From contig CAZRML010000002.1 of NCBI GenBank assembly GCA_964601205.1, positions 1 to 7,651 of the forward strand: 7,651 bases of DNA, in the 5' to 3' direction. Source of the DNA: JAQVEM01 sp964601205 (GTDB lineage: Bacteria > Actinomycetota > Humimicrobiia > Humimicrobiales > Humimicrobiaceae). A program made the position numbers and the translations under genes. Below the pieces are notes generated by a model. That model was not told where the DNA came from. It searched no databases and saw only the letters and a list, made by a program, of their open reading frames with translations. Positions 1 through 5,796 of this stretch are shown piece by piece (the first letter of the stretch is position 1; each line of letters opens with the position of its first letter).

Positions 1-514
1 CGAGGATATATATGTGCACTTTTATTATGATTTGCTTGAAAAGGCACCGGGTGCTGATTGGCATAATGTAAGCGGAGACCACGGTTTATGGAATGTGGGA
101 CTGGATGACCCAAGAGGATTTGCATGCTATAGGACTAACATAGAATTAGAGAATGGTAATACCTATCCCAAAGTCCTTCAAACACATCCTGAATGGAGAA
201 GTTCCGGCTATATACAGGGTAAGTATAGCGATATAATAGAAATACCAGAAGGAGCTCGATTTAAAGCAGAAGTGGGTTTTATAAAGGGTGCAACTGGTAC
301 GGATGGTGTAGCTTTCGAGGTCTTGCTTTATGAACCACCGGTGTGGTACGTAATCACCGATTACGCCTCTACTTATGATGGTGTTCTGGATAGCCTTAAT
401 GCCTCTCTTAGTTCTTTAGCCGGTAAGAAAGGAAGAATTGTCCTGATAGTTCATGCACATGCTTCTTCAGGACAGAACTGGGCAGTATGGGTAAACCCGA
501 GGATAGAAAATTAG
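1..514 (+). CDS. C-terminal part of a protein ending in an NPCBM-like beta-sandwich domain (5' truncated)
   Basis: The reading frame is open from base 2 of the window to a TAG at 512-514. A GTG at 14 could start it, but there is no ribosome binding site in front and the frame is already open upstream, so this is most likely the tail of a longer protein cut by the window edge. About 170 residues are visible, with no membrane segment. The stretch FKAEVGF...TDGVAFEVLL, then a DGVLDSLNASLSSLAGK strand-turn and the ending NWAVWVNPRI, resembles the pattern of NPCBM-type carbohydrate-binding jelly-roll modules: a polar surface strand, 'F.V' strand, 'L.g' and a final 'DWA/NWA..aRI' strand. By family knowledge such modules sit at the end of extracellular glycosidases or surface proteins, but the catalytic part is not visible. 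The gene ends convergently 56 bp from the ferritin gene. Domain call is from pattern only. Confidence 0.6.
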   Translation, partial: EDIYVHFYYDLLEKAPGADWHNVSGDHGLWNVGLDDPRGFACYRTNIELENGNTYPKVLQTHPEWRSSGYIQGKYSDIIEIPEGARFKAEVGFIKGATGTDGVAFEVLLYEPPVWYVITDYASTYDGVLDSLNASLSSLAGKKGRIVLIVHAHASSGQNWAVWVNPRIEN

Positions 515-570
515 GAAATTTAAGCCCGGGACTATAATATATTGTAAAAAGAAAAATAAATACTATAAAA

Positions 571-1062
571 CTACTTACTCATTGATTTCAGGTCTTCCAT
601 TATTGTCTGGAGATCCTGTTCATGCTCCAGTTCGTCTTCCAGTATGTCCAGAATCATTTTATAAGTAACCTCATCTTTATCTTTTAAAACCTCCAGCATT
701 TTATTATAAACATCAATCGCGCACTGCTCACCTTCTACATTCTGCTGGACAATAGCCTTTACCGATGGGTCCTCCGGAGCATCATAACCGCAATTAGACA
801 TTTTAGCAAGGTCATCCGGGTTTAAAATTGGAGTGCCACCAAGGGTGATTATCCTTTCGGCAATCATTTCTGCATGCCCCAGTTCTTCAGCAGCGTGTTC
901 AATGAGTTCACTTTCTGCAATACCCCTCAGTGAGCCTGTTACAACTTTTGCACCAACCCAGTATTGATAATATGCAAGCCACTCATCTGCATACGCCTTA
1001 TTAAGCATTTCGATAACTTTTCCTACATCCATTTTAACTATATCCTTTGCTCTTGTTCCCAT
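571..1062 (-). CDS. DPSL/thioferritin-type ferritin-like protein
   Basis: A 163-residue four-helix-bundle protein that probably oxidises and stores Fe(II) in the cytosol, using peroxide or O2, as Dps-like DPSL proteins do. Helix 1 carries E27 in ADEWLAYYQYW, helix 2 carries E60 and H63 in EELGHAE, helix 3 carries E110/E112, and helix 4 carries E144 and H147 in EDELEHEQ. Together they form a complete bacterioferritin-style di-iron site. C91 (SNCGYDAP) and C114 (EGEQCAIDVYN) match the cysteine pair that distinguishes DPSL/thioferritin proteins from ordinary Dps and bacterioferritin; 'GEQCAI' corresponds to the 'AERCAI' signature I know from that group. There is no obvious haem-ligand methionine. 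The ATG at 1062 follows a strong Shine-Dalgarno (GGGAGGGG, 6 nt spacing). The gene has its own promoter in the 233-bp gap after feoB and points the same way as the feo genes, so iron import and storage are adjacent. Alternative label: bacterioferritin or ferritin-Dps family protein. Confidence 0.9.
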   Translation of the reverse strand: MGTRAKDIVKMDVGKVIEMLNKAYADEWLAYYQYWVGAKVVTGSLRGIAESELIEHAAEELGHAEMIAERIITLGGTPILNPDDLAKMSNCGYDAPEDPSVKAIVQQNVEGEQCAIDVYNKMLEVLKDKDEVTYKMILDILEDELEHEQDLQTIMEDLKSMSK

Positions 1063-1076
1063 CTTATTCCCCTCCC
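1063..1076 (-). promoter_or_regulatory. strong ribosome binding site of the ferritin gene
   Basis: The minus strand reads GGGAGGGGAATAAG directly before the ATG. It is the strongest Shine-Dalgarno in the window and fixes the start at 1062. The feoB, regulator and antiporter starts lack anything comparable. Confidence 0.7.
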
Positions 1077-1135
1077 GTTAAGCTTAAATTAATTTTAAAT
1101 ATAGAAAATAAACAGTTTGAAAGACCTCTTTAATA

Positions 1136-1164
1136 AAGATAATATACTCCCAATATATTGTCAA
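1136..1164 (-). promoter_or_regulatory. sigma70-type promoter of the ferritin gene
   Basis: On the minus strand a perfect -35 TTGACA (1159-1164) is followed after 17 nt by TATCTT (1136-1141; 4 of 6 matches to TATAAT). The start point would fall near 1129, giving a leader of about 67 nt that ends in a strong Shine-Dalgarno. The early leader has a short AAAGA-GG-TCTTT dyad (around 1120-1131) that could be an operator or chance. TCAATAA next to the -35 box shares seven bases with the feo palindrome, too short to claim a shared regulator. Confidence 0.6.
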
Positions 1165-1211
1165 TAAGCAAAAATACCATACATAACCGGCATGGCTAAA
1201 CGATGCAGGAG

Positions 1212-1248
1212 CTTAAAAAATAATTATTAAACCAATAAATTTTTTAAG
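1212..1248 (-). terminator. AT-rich inverted repeat after feoB, candidate terminator
   Basis: CTTAAAAAAT (1212-1221) and ATTTTTTAAG (1239-1248) are perfect 10-base inverted arms around a 17-base loop, 47 bases past the feoB stop. The stem is almost all A/T and there is no separate T tract after it on the minus strand. It is at best a weak intrinsic terminator and may simply be an AT-rich dyad upstream of the ferritin promoter. Confidence 0.3.
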
Positions 1249-1295
1249 GTTTTAATTTCAGGTAATTGTTATTTTTTTATTTTACTCAAAGCAGG

Positions 1296-3197
1296 CTATT
1301 TCAAAAAAAGAGACGCTATCCTAAAGGCCACACCGGCAAATAAAAGGCCGTAAGCCGCTGATACCAGAGTTAAGACAATTGCTTTTTTTGCTCCAAATTC
1401 CTTCCATATCATTCCCGTGGCAATCATACAGGGGATTCCGAGCGTAGTTGCCATACCAAATGTATATATCTGAAGAGGTGTTAAGACCTCCGCTATTCTG
1501 CTTCCAAGGACAGAGAAAAGCATTACAGAAGAGAGGTCCTTTTGTAGATAACTAAAAAGCCATGGAACAACAACTACATCAGGTAATCCCAGCCACCATG
1601 TAATAGGAGAAAAAGGCTTTACCACCATTTTAGTAACACCCAGAATATCCAATCCCGAATAGACTATCCCCCCAACAATAAGAAAAGGTATTACTACATA
1701 AACAAAGGATTTCATTCTGATCCAGCTCTTTGTAATTATGTTTTTTAATAAAGGTGCCCTGTAAGTTGGCAACTCCGGTAATTCATGAAAAATCGGTTTC
1801 TTTTTAATTCGCATTACTTTTTTCATGATATAACCAAAGATTAAAAAAGCCACAACAAGAGATGCCAGAACATAAACTGCCAGAAGTTTACCGCCAAAAT
1901 GACCAACTATTCCCATTATTATAGCAAGTCTTGAAGAGCACGGAACTGCAGTAAAAAGAGATACTGTATAAAATCTTTCTTTTTCCGAAGATAAAATTCG
2001 CGTAGCACTGGCACCGGGGACAGTACAGCCCAGACCCAGCGCCAGCGGGATAATTGCTTTACCGGGCAGGCTTAATTTCCTTAAAAACCTCTCGGCATTT
2101 ATAACAAATCTTGAAAGAAGTCCACTGTCTTCAATCAAAGTAAAAATTACATAAAATAAAAAAACATACGGCAGAGCAATAGAAACACCGGCCATCACTC
2201 CCGTTAGTCCCGCTTCCAGAGCCATGCCTAAAAAGCCGCCTCCCAGGTCAATTGCAGGTAAAATTGTTTCTTCAGCAAAACCCATAAGGGTTTCTTCCAC
2301 CCAGCCACCAAGATAAAGCAATATCCCAAAGATTGCCACAAAAGCTAAAATAGTAAAAAATGGACCCCACACCCGGTGCAGGAGGACCCGGTCAACTTTC
2401 TCTTCCAGGCTTTTGGATTTTTCCTCTATATGAACCAATTGAGTAATTTTTTCTGCTATAAATGCAGCCGTGCCATACCTGGTTATAGATATATCCCATG
2501 CAACTTTTGGATGTTCTTTCAGGTTTTCTTTAGCTTTATCAATTACATTCTTATCCTTTAAGTACCCGTAATAATCTTCGTCTTCTTCCAGAGTTCTTAA
2601 CGAAACAAACCTTTTAGGCAGTCTGCCCTTTACCCGACTGGATATTTCCTCTATCGCCCTTTCAATGTCATCATCATACTTAACATTAAAGGTTATTCTT
2701 TTTGCTTCCTTTAACTTTAAAAATGCATTTATAAGTTCTTTTATTCCTGTTTTTTTTAATGGATTGATTGGAATTACAGGAACACCCAATAATTTAGACA
2801 ATTTCCTGTAATCAATTATAATTCCTTTTTTCTCAGCGCCCTCAATAAAATTAAGGGCTATAATAACGGGAATTTTAGCTTCCAATACCTGAAAGACCAG
2901 ATAAAGACTCCTTTCAAGAGAAATTGCATCAACAAGCACTATCGCCCCATCTATATCCTTTTCAAATAAGGCTCTCTCCGTAACTTTCTCTTCCTCACTT
3001 CTGTCAGAGATAGAGTATATCCCGGGAGTGTCTTTAAACTCTACCGTTGTTCCGCTAAATGTCTTTTTTGCCTTGATAATTTCTACAGTAGTTCCGGGAT
3101 AGTTTGATACTATAACCCTTGGACCCACTAAAGAATTAAGCAGGCTTGATTTTCCCACATTCGGCTGGCCGATTAAGAGTATTTTAAGATTCTTCAT
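1296..3197 (-). CDS. feoB: Divergent FeoB-family ferrous iron transporter
   Basis: A 633-residue inner-membrane protein with an N-terminal G domain and a C-terminal transport domain, the FeoB architecture for GTP-dependent Fe(II) uptake. G domain: G1 GQPNVGKS (10-17), switch I NYPGTTVE (32-39), G3 DTPG (56-59). G4 is NFIE (116-119) where NxxD is expected, and the G5 loop reads NPLKKTGI (145-152) in place of the usual Ser-Ala. A helical spacer follows (about 170-260). The membrane domain begins near 275 and contains LIEDSGLLSR (354-363), the first gate motif GLGCTVPGASATR (388-400) with C391, C420 in AVPCSSR, and the second gate with C590 in GIPCMIATG. The family's three characteristic cysteines are thus kept. 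Length is below typical FeoB (around 700-770). The ATG lies within the last codons of the upstream regulator (14-bp overlap) with only a weak RBS, suggesting translational coupling. Substrate is presumed Fe(II); another divalent metal is possible given the divergence. Confidence 0.93.
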   Translation of the reverse strand: MKNLKILLIGQPNVGKSSLLNSLVGPRVIVSNYPGTTVEIIKAKKTFSGTTVEFKDTPGIYSISDRSEEEKVTERALFEKDIDGAIVLVDAISLERSLYLVFQVLEAKIPVIIALNFIEGAEKKGIIIDYRKLSKLLGVPVIPINPLKKTGIKELINAFLKLKEAKRITFNVKYDDDIERAIEEISSRVKGRLPKRFVSLRTLEEDEDYYGYLKDKNVIDKAKENLKEHPKVAWDISITRYGTAAFIAEKITQLVHIEEKSKSLEEKVDRVLLHRVWGPFFTILAFVAIFGILLYLGGWVEETLMGFAEETILPAIDLGGGFLGMALEAGLTGVMAGVSIALPYVFLFYVIFTLIEDSGLLSRFVINAERFLRKLSLPGKAIIPLALGLGCTVPGASATRILSSEKERFYTVSLFTAVPCSSRLAIIMGIVGHFGGKLLAVYVLASLVVAFLIFGYIMKKVMRIKKKPIFHELPELPTYRAPLLKNIITKSWIRMKSFVYVVIPFLIVGGIVYSGLDILGVTKMVVKPFSPITWWLGLPDVVVVPWLFSYLQKDLSSVMLFSVLGSRIAEVLTPLQIYTFGMATTLGIPCMIATGMIWKEFGAKKAIVLTLVSAAYGLLFAGVAFRIASLFLK

Positions 3198-4170
3198 GTT
3201 CTACTACTCTGATACCTTTCGCTATATCTTTGCCTATGGCAATTTTTTTGTTACTTACATAAACAACAAAACCATCCGGGGTCTTGTGCATAACTCTAAT
3301 TTTCTCTCCCGGGAATATTCCCATACTTACCATTCTCTCAAACAACCCTCCAACAGAAAACTCAATATCAGTGATTAAGCCTTCTTCATTTAGCCCGAAC
3401 TCTTCAAGGTAAGTACTTGTTCCATCAAATGTTGATAACTTTTTTATGTTGTTGAGAGCTTCCCCGGAAATATAATGCTCCAGAAAATCAACTTTTTTAT
3501 ACGGGTTTTTTTTATCTCGCCTTTCCTTAAAATAATCTTCAAGGATAGAATATTTCTTAATTATATATTCTACTTTTTTCTTTCCCTTTTCTGTCAATAC
3601 AACAGAACCTTTTTTAAGCTGGAGCAAACCATCCTTCTCGAGCTCCCGGCTTGCTCTGGAAATAAAAGAGATAGAAGCCTTAATATTTGATTCTATGAAT
3701 TTTAATGAAACCCTGGCATTCTTATGTTCGCCACATATACGCAAAATATCGTCCTTAACCATCTGGAGAATAGACTCTTCAGACTTCTTGAAACGTTCTT
3801 CTTCCCTTTTCCCGATATCAATATTGTAAAAAAGCTTTCCTATCCAGCCGGTTAAAAAATCCTTCATGGGCTCGCCCAGTTCATCCCTGACCTTTTTTAA
3901 AAGCTCCCTGCCTTCTTCAGTTGTCTTATAATATTTATGGACCTTTCCATGTTCATTAACCTTCTCCATGACAAGATAACCTCTTTCGGTCAAATCGTGA
4001 AGTTTTGGATAAAGTCTGCCCGCGCTTACTTCATGGCCATGGTCATGCTCGAGTTCCGAGAGGTCAATTCCGCTAACCGGCTGCTCGTCCGCTTTCCAGA
4101 GGATATAAAGACAGAACAAACCTCTTTCTAATTCCCGGGTAAAATTTTTTAAATCTATATTTTTTTTCAT
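3184..4170 (-). CDS. PadR-like / DtxR-like / FeoA-like fusion regulator of the feo operon
   Basis: A 328-residue soluble protein combining three recognisable modules. Residues about 12-112 are a PadR-type winged helix: VSAGRLYPKLHDLTERGYL followed by HKYYKTTEEGRELL is the family's recognition-helix and wing signature. Residues about 131-205 form a second winged helix (SRASRELEKDGLLQLKKGSVVLTEKG), and about 205-250 (ILEDYF...LEHYISGEALNNI) resembles the DtxR/MntR metal-binding dimerisation helices, with E231-H232 in the place of the conserved 'EH' metal ligands. Residues about 261-325 are a FeoA-like SH3 domain (GGLFERMVSMGIFPGEKIRVMHKTPDGFVVYV). A histidine-rich EHDHGHE (41-47) sits in the PadR domain and could bind metal. 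The gene is first in the unit, overlaps feoB by 14 bp, and no separate feoA is visible here. Likely role (inference): iron-responsive autorepressor that also contacts FeoB. The start at 4170 has no clear RBS. Module identities are well supported; joint function is not proven. Confidence 0.85.
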   Translation of the reverse strand: MKKNIDLKNFTRELERGLFCLYILWKADEQPVSGIDLSELEHDHGHEVSAGRLYPKLHDLTERGYLVMEKVNEHGKVHKYYKTTEEGRELLKKVRDELGEPMKDFLTGWIGKLFYNIDIGKREEERFKKSEESILQMVKDDILRICGEHKNARVSLKFIESNIKASISFISRASRELEKDGLLQLKKGSVVLTEKGKKKVEYIIKKYSILEDYFKERRDKKNPYKKVDFLEHYISGEALNNIKKLSTFDGTSTYLEEFGLNEEGLITDIEFSVGGLFERMVSMGIFPGEKIRVMHKTPDGFVVYVSNKKIAIGKDIAKGIRVVEHEES

Positions 4171-4183
4171 ATTAGTTTACTGC

Positions 4184-4217
4184 TATTATCAATTATTGAT
4201 ATCAATAATTGATAATA
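4184..4217. promoter_or_regulatory. 34-bp perfect palindrome, candidate operator of the feo operon
   Basis: The 17 bases at 4184-4200 are the exact reverse complement of 4201-4217. Each half also holds its own 13-bp dyad: ATCAATTATTGAT (4188-4200) and ATCAATAATTGAT (4201-4213), adjacent and differing only in the central base. It is therefore a pair of abutting operator-like sites, not just one long dyad. It covers the -10 box and the predicted transcription start and ends 14 bp before the regulator start codon. It does not match the IdeR/DtxR or PadR (ATGT-N8-ACAT) sites I know, and is only loosely Fur-box-like (GATAAT/ATTATC). Because transcription should start inside it, it is unlikely to work as an RNA hairpin. 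Confidence 0.7.
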
Positions 4218-4241
4218 TAATATAAAATTATTTAAAGTCAA
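4214..4241 (-). promoter_or_regulatory. promoter of the regulator-feoB operon
   Basis: On the minus strand TTGACT (4236-4241; 5 of 6 to consensus) is followed after 16 nt by TATATT (4214-4219; 5 of 6). Transcription would begin near 4207, about 37 nt before the regulator ATG. The -10 box and start point overlap the palindrome at 4184-4217, so a protein bound there would block RNA polymerase. Confidence 0.6.
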
Positions 4242-4259
4242 GTCTTTTTTAGATTTTAA

Positions 4260-4406
4260 AAGCCCCTGCCTGTCAGTATATTGATTGACTGTGGAACAGG
4301 CCTGCCGGGTGCCATTACTGCAGTAAAGAAAGACGAAATGATTATTATAGCTTCAGGATGTAGTGTTCTAACTGTAAGAGCCGGACATAGCAAGAAGAAA
4401 AGCTGA
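4260..4406 (+). pseudogene. Coding relic, possibly the tail of a MinD/Mrp-type P-loop ATPase
   Basis: A 48-codon open stretch ends in TGA, has no start codon or RBS, and is preceded by an in-frame TAA (4257). It reads SILIDCGTGLPGAITAVKK then DEMIIIASGCSVLTV. This resembles the Walker B region of MinD/Mrp-like ATPases ('viIDcppGtg.pviaavrgaD.vilVtePtvl') with small deletions. The P-loop and the rest are absent. It lies on the plus strand between two minus-strand genes and does not look expressed. Assignment rests on one short motif and is tentative; it could be chance. Confidence 0.3.
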
Positions 4407-4408
4407 AT

Positions 4409-5056
4409 TTAAGACTTACCAAACCTTTTAATTACTTCAAGGTCTATTTCCTTATAGCTATCAATTACAAAATCGGCAATCCCCAGGTCTTTTGCAGCAT
4501 ATGTATTTGTTATTGCTATGCAATTCATGCCGGCACTTTTTGCTGCTGTTACACCTGCTATAGAATCTTCGAAAACAACACATTCAGAAGGTTTGACGTT
4601 AAAAATATCTGCACCCAGTAAGTAGATTTCAGGGTCAGGCTTTACTTTTTTTATATCATTCCTTGAAAGCCTGAGGTCAAAGTATTGGGCAAGGTTTAAT
4701 TTGTCAAATATTATATCAACCTCCCTGATCCTGCTGTTTGTGGCAAGCCCTATTTTAAAATTCCTTTTTATTCTTTCAAGAAGGTCGTGTATATAAGGTA
4801 CAGGCACAACCTCTTTCCTTAAATTCCTGACATAACGCTCCTTTAACGTATTTTTTATGCTCTGTTTATACTCAATACCCCTGCTTTCCAGTATTATCTT
4901 TATTGATTCTTTCCATATCAGCCCATAAAATAATTTTTCTTCTGAGGAGGCTAAAATAATATTCCTTTTTGCCATAAAATCCCTTGTAACTTTCCAGAGT
5001 ATCTTTTCACTATCTGCAATTGTTCCATCCATATCAAAAAAAACAGCCTTAATCAT
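4409..5056 (-). CDS. HAD-superfamily phosphatase/phosphomutase (beta-PGM-like subfamily)
   Basis: A 215-residue cytosolic enzyme expected to hydrolyse or transfer a phosphoryl group on a small phosphorylated metabolite through an aspartyl-phosphate. All four HAD motifs are present (numbered from MIKAVFFD): I, DMDGT with nucleophile D8 and acid/base D10; II, LATNS (104-108); III, K139 in VKPDPEIYL; IV, FEDS with E163 and D164. The helical insert between motifs I and II (about 15-85) is the C1 cap typical of beta-phosphoglucomutase, phosphoglycolate phosphatase and related enzymes. The substrate cannot be read from sequence. The frame also has an ATG at 5077, but the ATG at 5056 is preferred: it has AAAGG six bases upstream and the protein then starts directly at the first beta strand, whereas 5077 has no RBS. 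It appears to be a single-gene unit. Confidence 0.92.
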   Translation of the reverse strand: MIKAVFFDMDGTIADSEKILWKVTRDFMAKRNIILASSEEKLFYGLIWKESIKIILESRGIEYKQSIKNTLKERYVRNLRKEVVPVPYIHDLLERIKRNFKIGLATNSRIREVDIIFDKLNLAQYFDLRLSRNDIKKVKPDPEIYLLGADIFNVKPSECVVFEDSIAGVTAAKSAGMNCIAITNTYAAKDLGIADFVIDSYKEIDLEVIKRFGKS

Positions 5057-5093
5057 TTGCGACCTTTCTAAATTCATAACTAAATTGAATCAA

Positions 5094-5099
5094 ATTATA
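5094..5099 (-). promoter_or_regulatory. candidate -10 box of the HAD gene
   Basis: A perfect TATAAT lies on the minus strand, 38 bases before the preferred ATG at 5056, placing the transcript start near 5087. No convincing -35 hexamer is seen at 16-18 nt; that area is AT-rich sequence next to a tandem 19-bp duplication. Confidence 0.4.
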
Positions 5100-5114
5100 C
5101 TGAAAATTTGGAAT

Positions 5115-5152
5115 TTTAAAATAATATTCTGTATTTAAAATAATATTCTGTA
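5115..5152. repeat. tandem duplication of a 19-bp AT-rich unit
   Basis: TTTAAAATAATATTCTGTA occurs twice back to back without mismatch (5115-5133 and 5134-5152), followed by two bases of a third copy. The identity of the copies suggests a recent slippage duplication. It lies just upstream of the HAD gene's -10 box, where the -35 element would be, so copy number could affect that promoter. Confidence 0.85.
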
Positions 5153-5297
5153 TTGCTAGCAGGTTAAGTTAACGCTTTTGAATAAATTCTGGAGACATAA
5201 TCCTGAGAAGAAATGAAGACACAATTAAAAAGAGTTTGCTGGAAGAGAGAGAAATTATGCTCTGGTAGATTTCTTAAACACCCCGGAACATAATATA

Positions 5298-5762
5298 CTA
5301 TTTATACTTTTTCTCGCTTTTCAGTATAGATTCTATAATATTTGCCCGGGTTATTATTCCTACCAGTTTATTTTCTTTATCCAGAACCGGTACTCTGTTA
5401 ATTTTATTATTAAGCATAATATTTACAACTTTAGATAATGGTTCATCTTCTCTAACAGTCCTTACAGTTCTGGTCATTACCTCTTCAACTTTTGTTTTTA
5501 AGTACTCTTCTGTACTTTTCGCATAAGTGTCATACTTATTCATAAAACTGAAACTAAAAGAAATAGGCAGGGGCATACTTGATTCCTTTAAGATGATATC
5601 CCCTTCTGTAATGATACCGACAATAGCATTTTTCTCATCAACAACAGGTACTCCCGAAATCTTTTTCTTTATAAGAAGGTTTGCCAGGTCACCAACTGTA
5701 GAATCCCTGTTTATGGTGATTACTTTTTTGGTCATAATATCTTTTGCAAAAAGTTCTCCCAT
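5298..5762 (-). CDS. Stand-alone CBS-domain pair protein
   Basis: A 154-residue soluble protein made almost entirely of a Bateman module. CBS1 covers about 6-60 (AKDIMTKKVITI...ISGVPVVDEKNAIVGIITEGDI) and CBS2 about 92-149 (VEEVMTRTVRTV...INRVPVLDKENKLVGIITRANI). Each has the 'GIIT..D/N' loop that contacts ribose/phosphate in nucleotide-binding CBS domains (T52/D55 and T138/N141). By family knowledge such pairs bind AMP, ATP, SAM or c-di-AMP and regulate an attached or partner protein; the ligand here is unknown. A 30-residue linker (about 61-91) with alternating Ser/Phe separates the domains. It lies 34 bp downstream of the antiporter gene on the same strand and is probably co-transcribed, so it may act as a detached regulatory domain for that transporter (inference). 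AAGG lies four bases before the ATG. Confidence 0.92.
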   Translation of the reverse strand: MGELFAKDIMTKKVITINRDSTVGDLANLLIKKKISGVPVVDEKNAIVGIITEGDIILKESSMPLPISFSFSFMNKYDTYAKSTEEYLKTKVEEVMTRTVRTVREDEPLSKVVNIMLNNKINRVPVLDKENKLVGIITRANIIESILKSEKKYK

Positions 5763-5796
5763 CTATCCTTAATTCACCTATCCATCATATAATTAT

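Noticed and set aside
515..570. Shared terminator between the convergent first gene and the ferritin gene
   Set aside because: Only a CCCGGG core and AT-rich sequence are present; no stem-loop with a T tract could be built on either strand.
3196..4131. Short plus-strand open frames opposite the fusion regulator
   Set aside because: Composition is Phe/Tyr-rich as expected for the complement of Lys/Glu-rich helices; no RBS and no recognisable domain.
4184..4217. Palindrome as a terminator or riboswitch stem
   Set aside because: It overlaps the predicted -10 box and start point, so most of it would not be in the transcript, and no T tract or gene end adjoins it.
5057..5077. Upstream ATG at 5077 as start of the HAD gene
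   Set aside because: No RBS before it, it would sit about 10 bases after the predicted transcription start, and it adds seven residues before the first beta strand; the ATG at 5056 has AAAGG at proper spacing.
5182..5268. 28-codon plus-strand open stretch reading INSGDIILRRNEDTIKKSLL between the HAD and CBS genes
   Set aside because: Protein-like, but bounded by stops, without a start codon or RBS, and too short to identify; possible relic only, so not listed as a gene.
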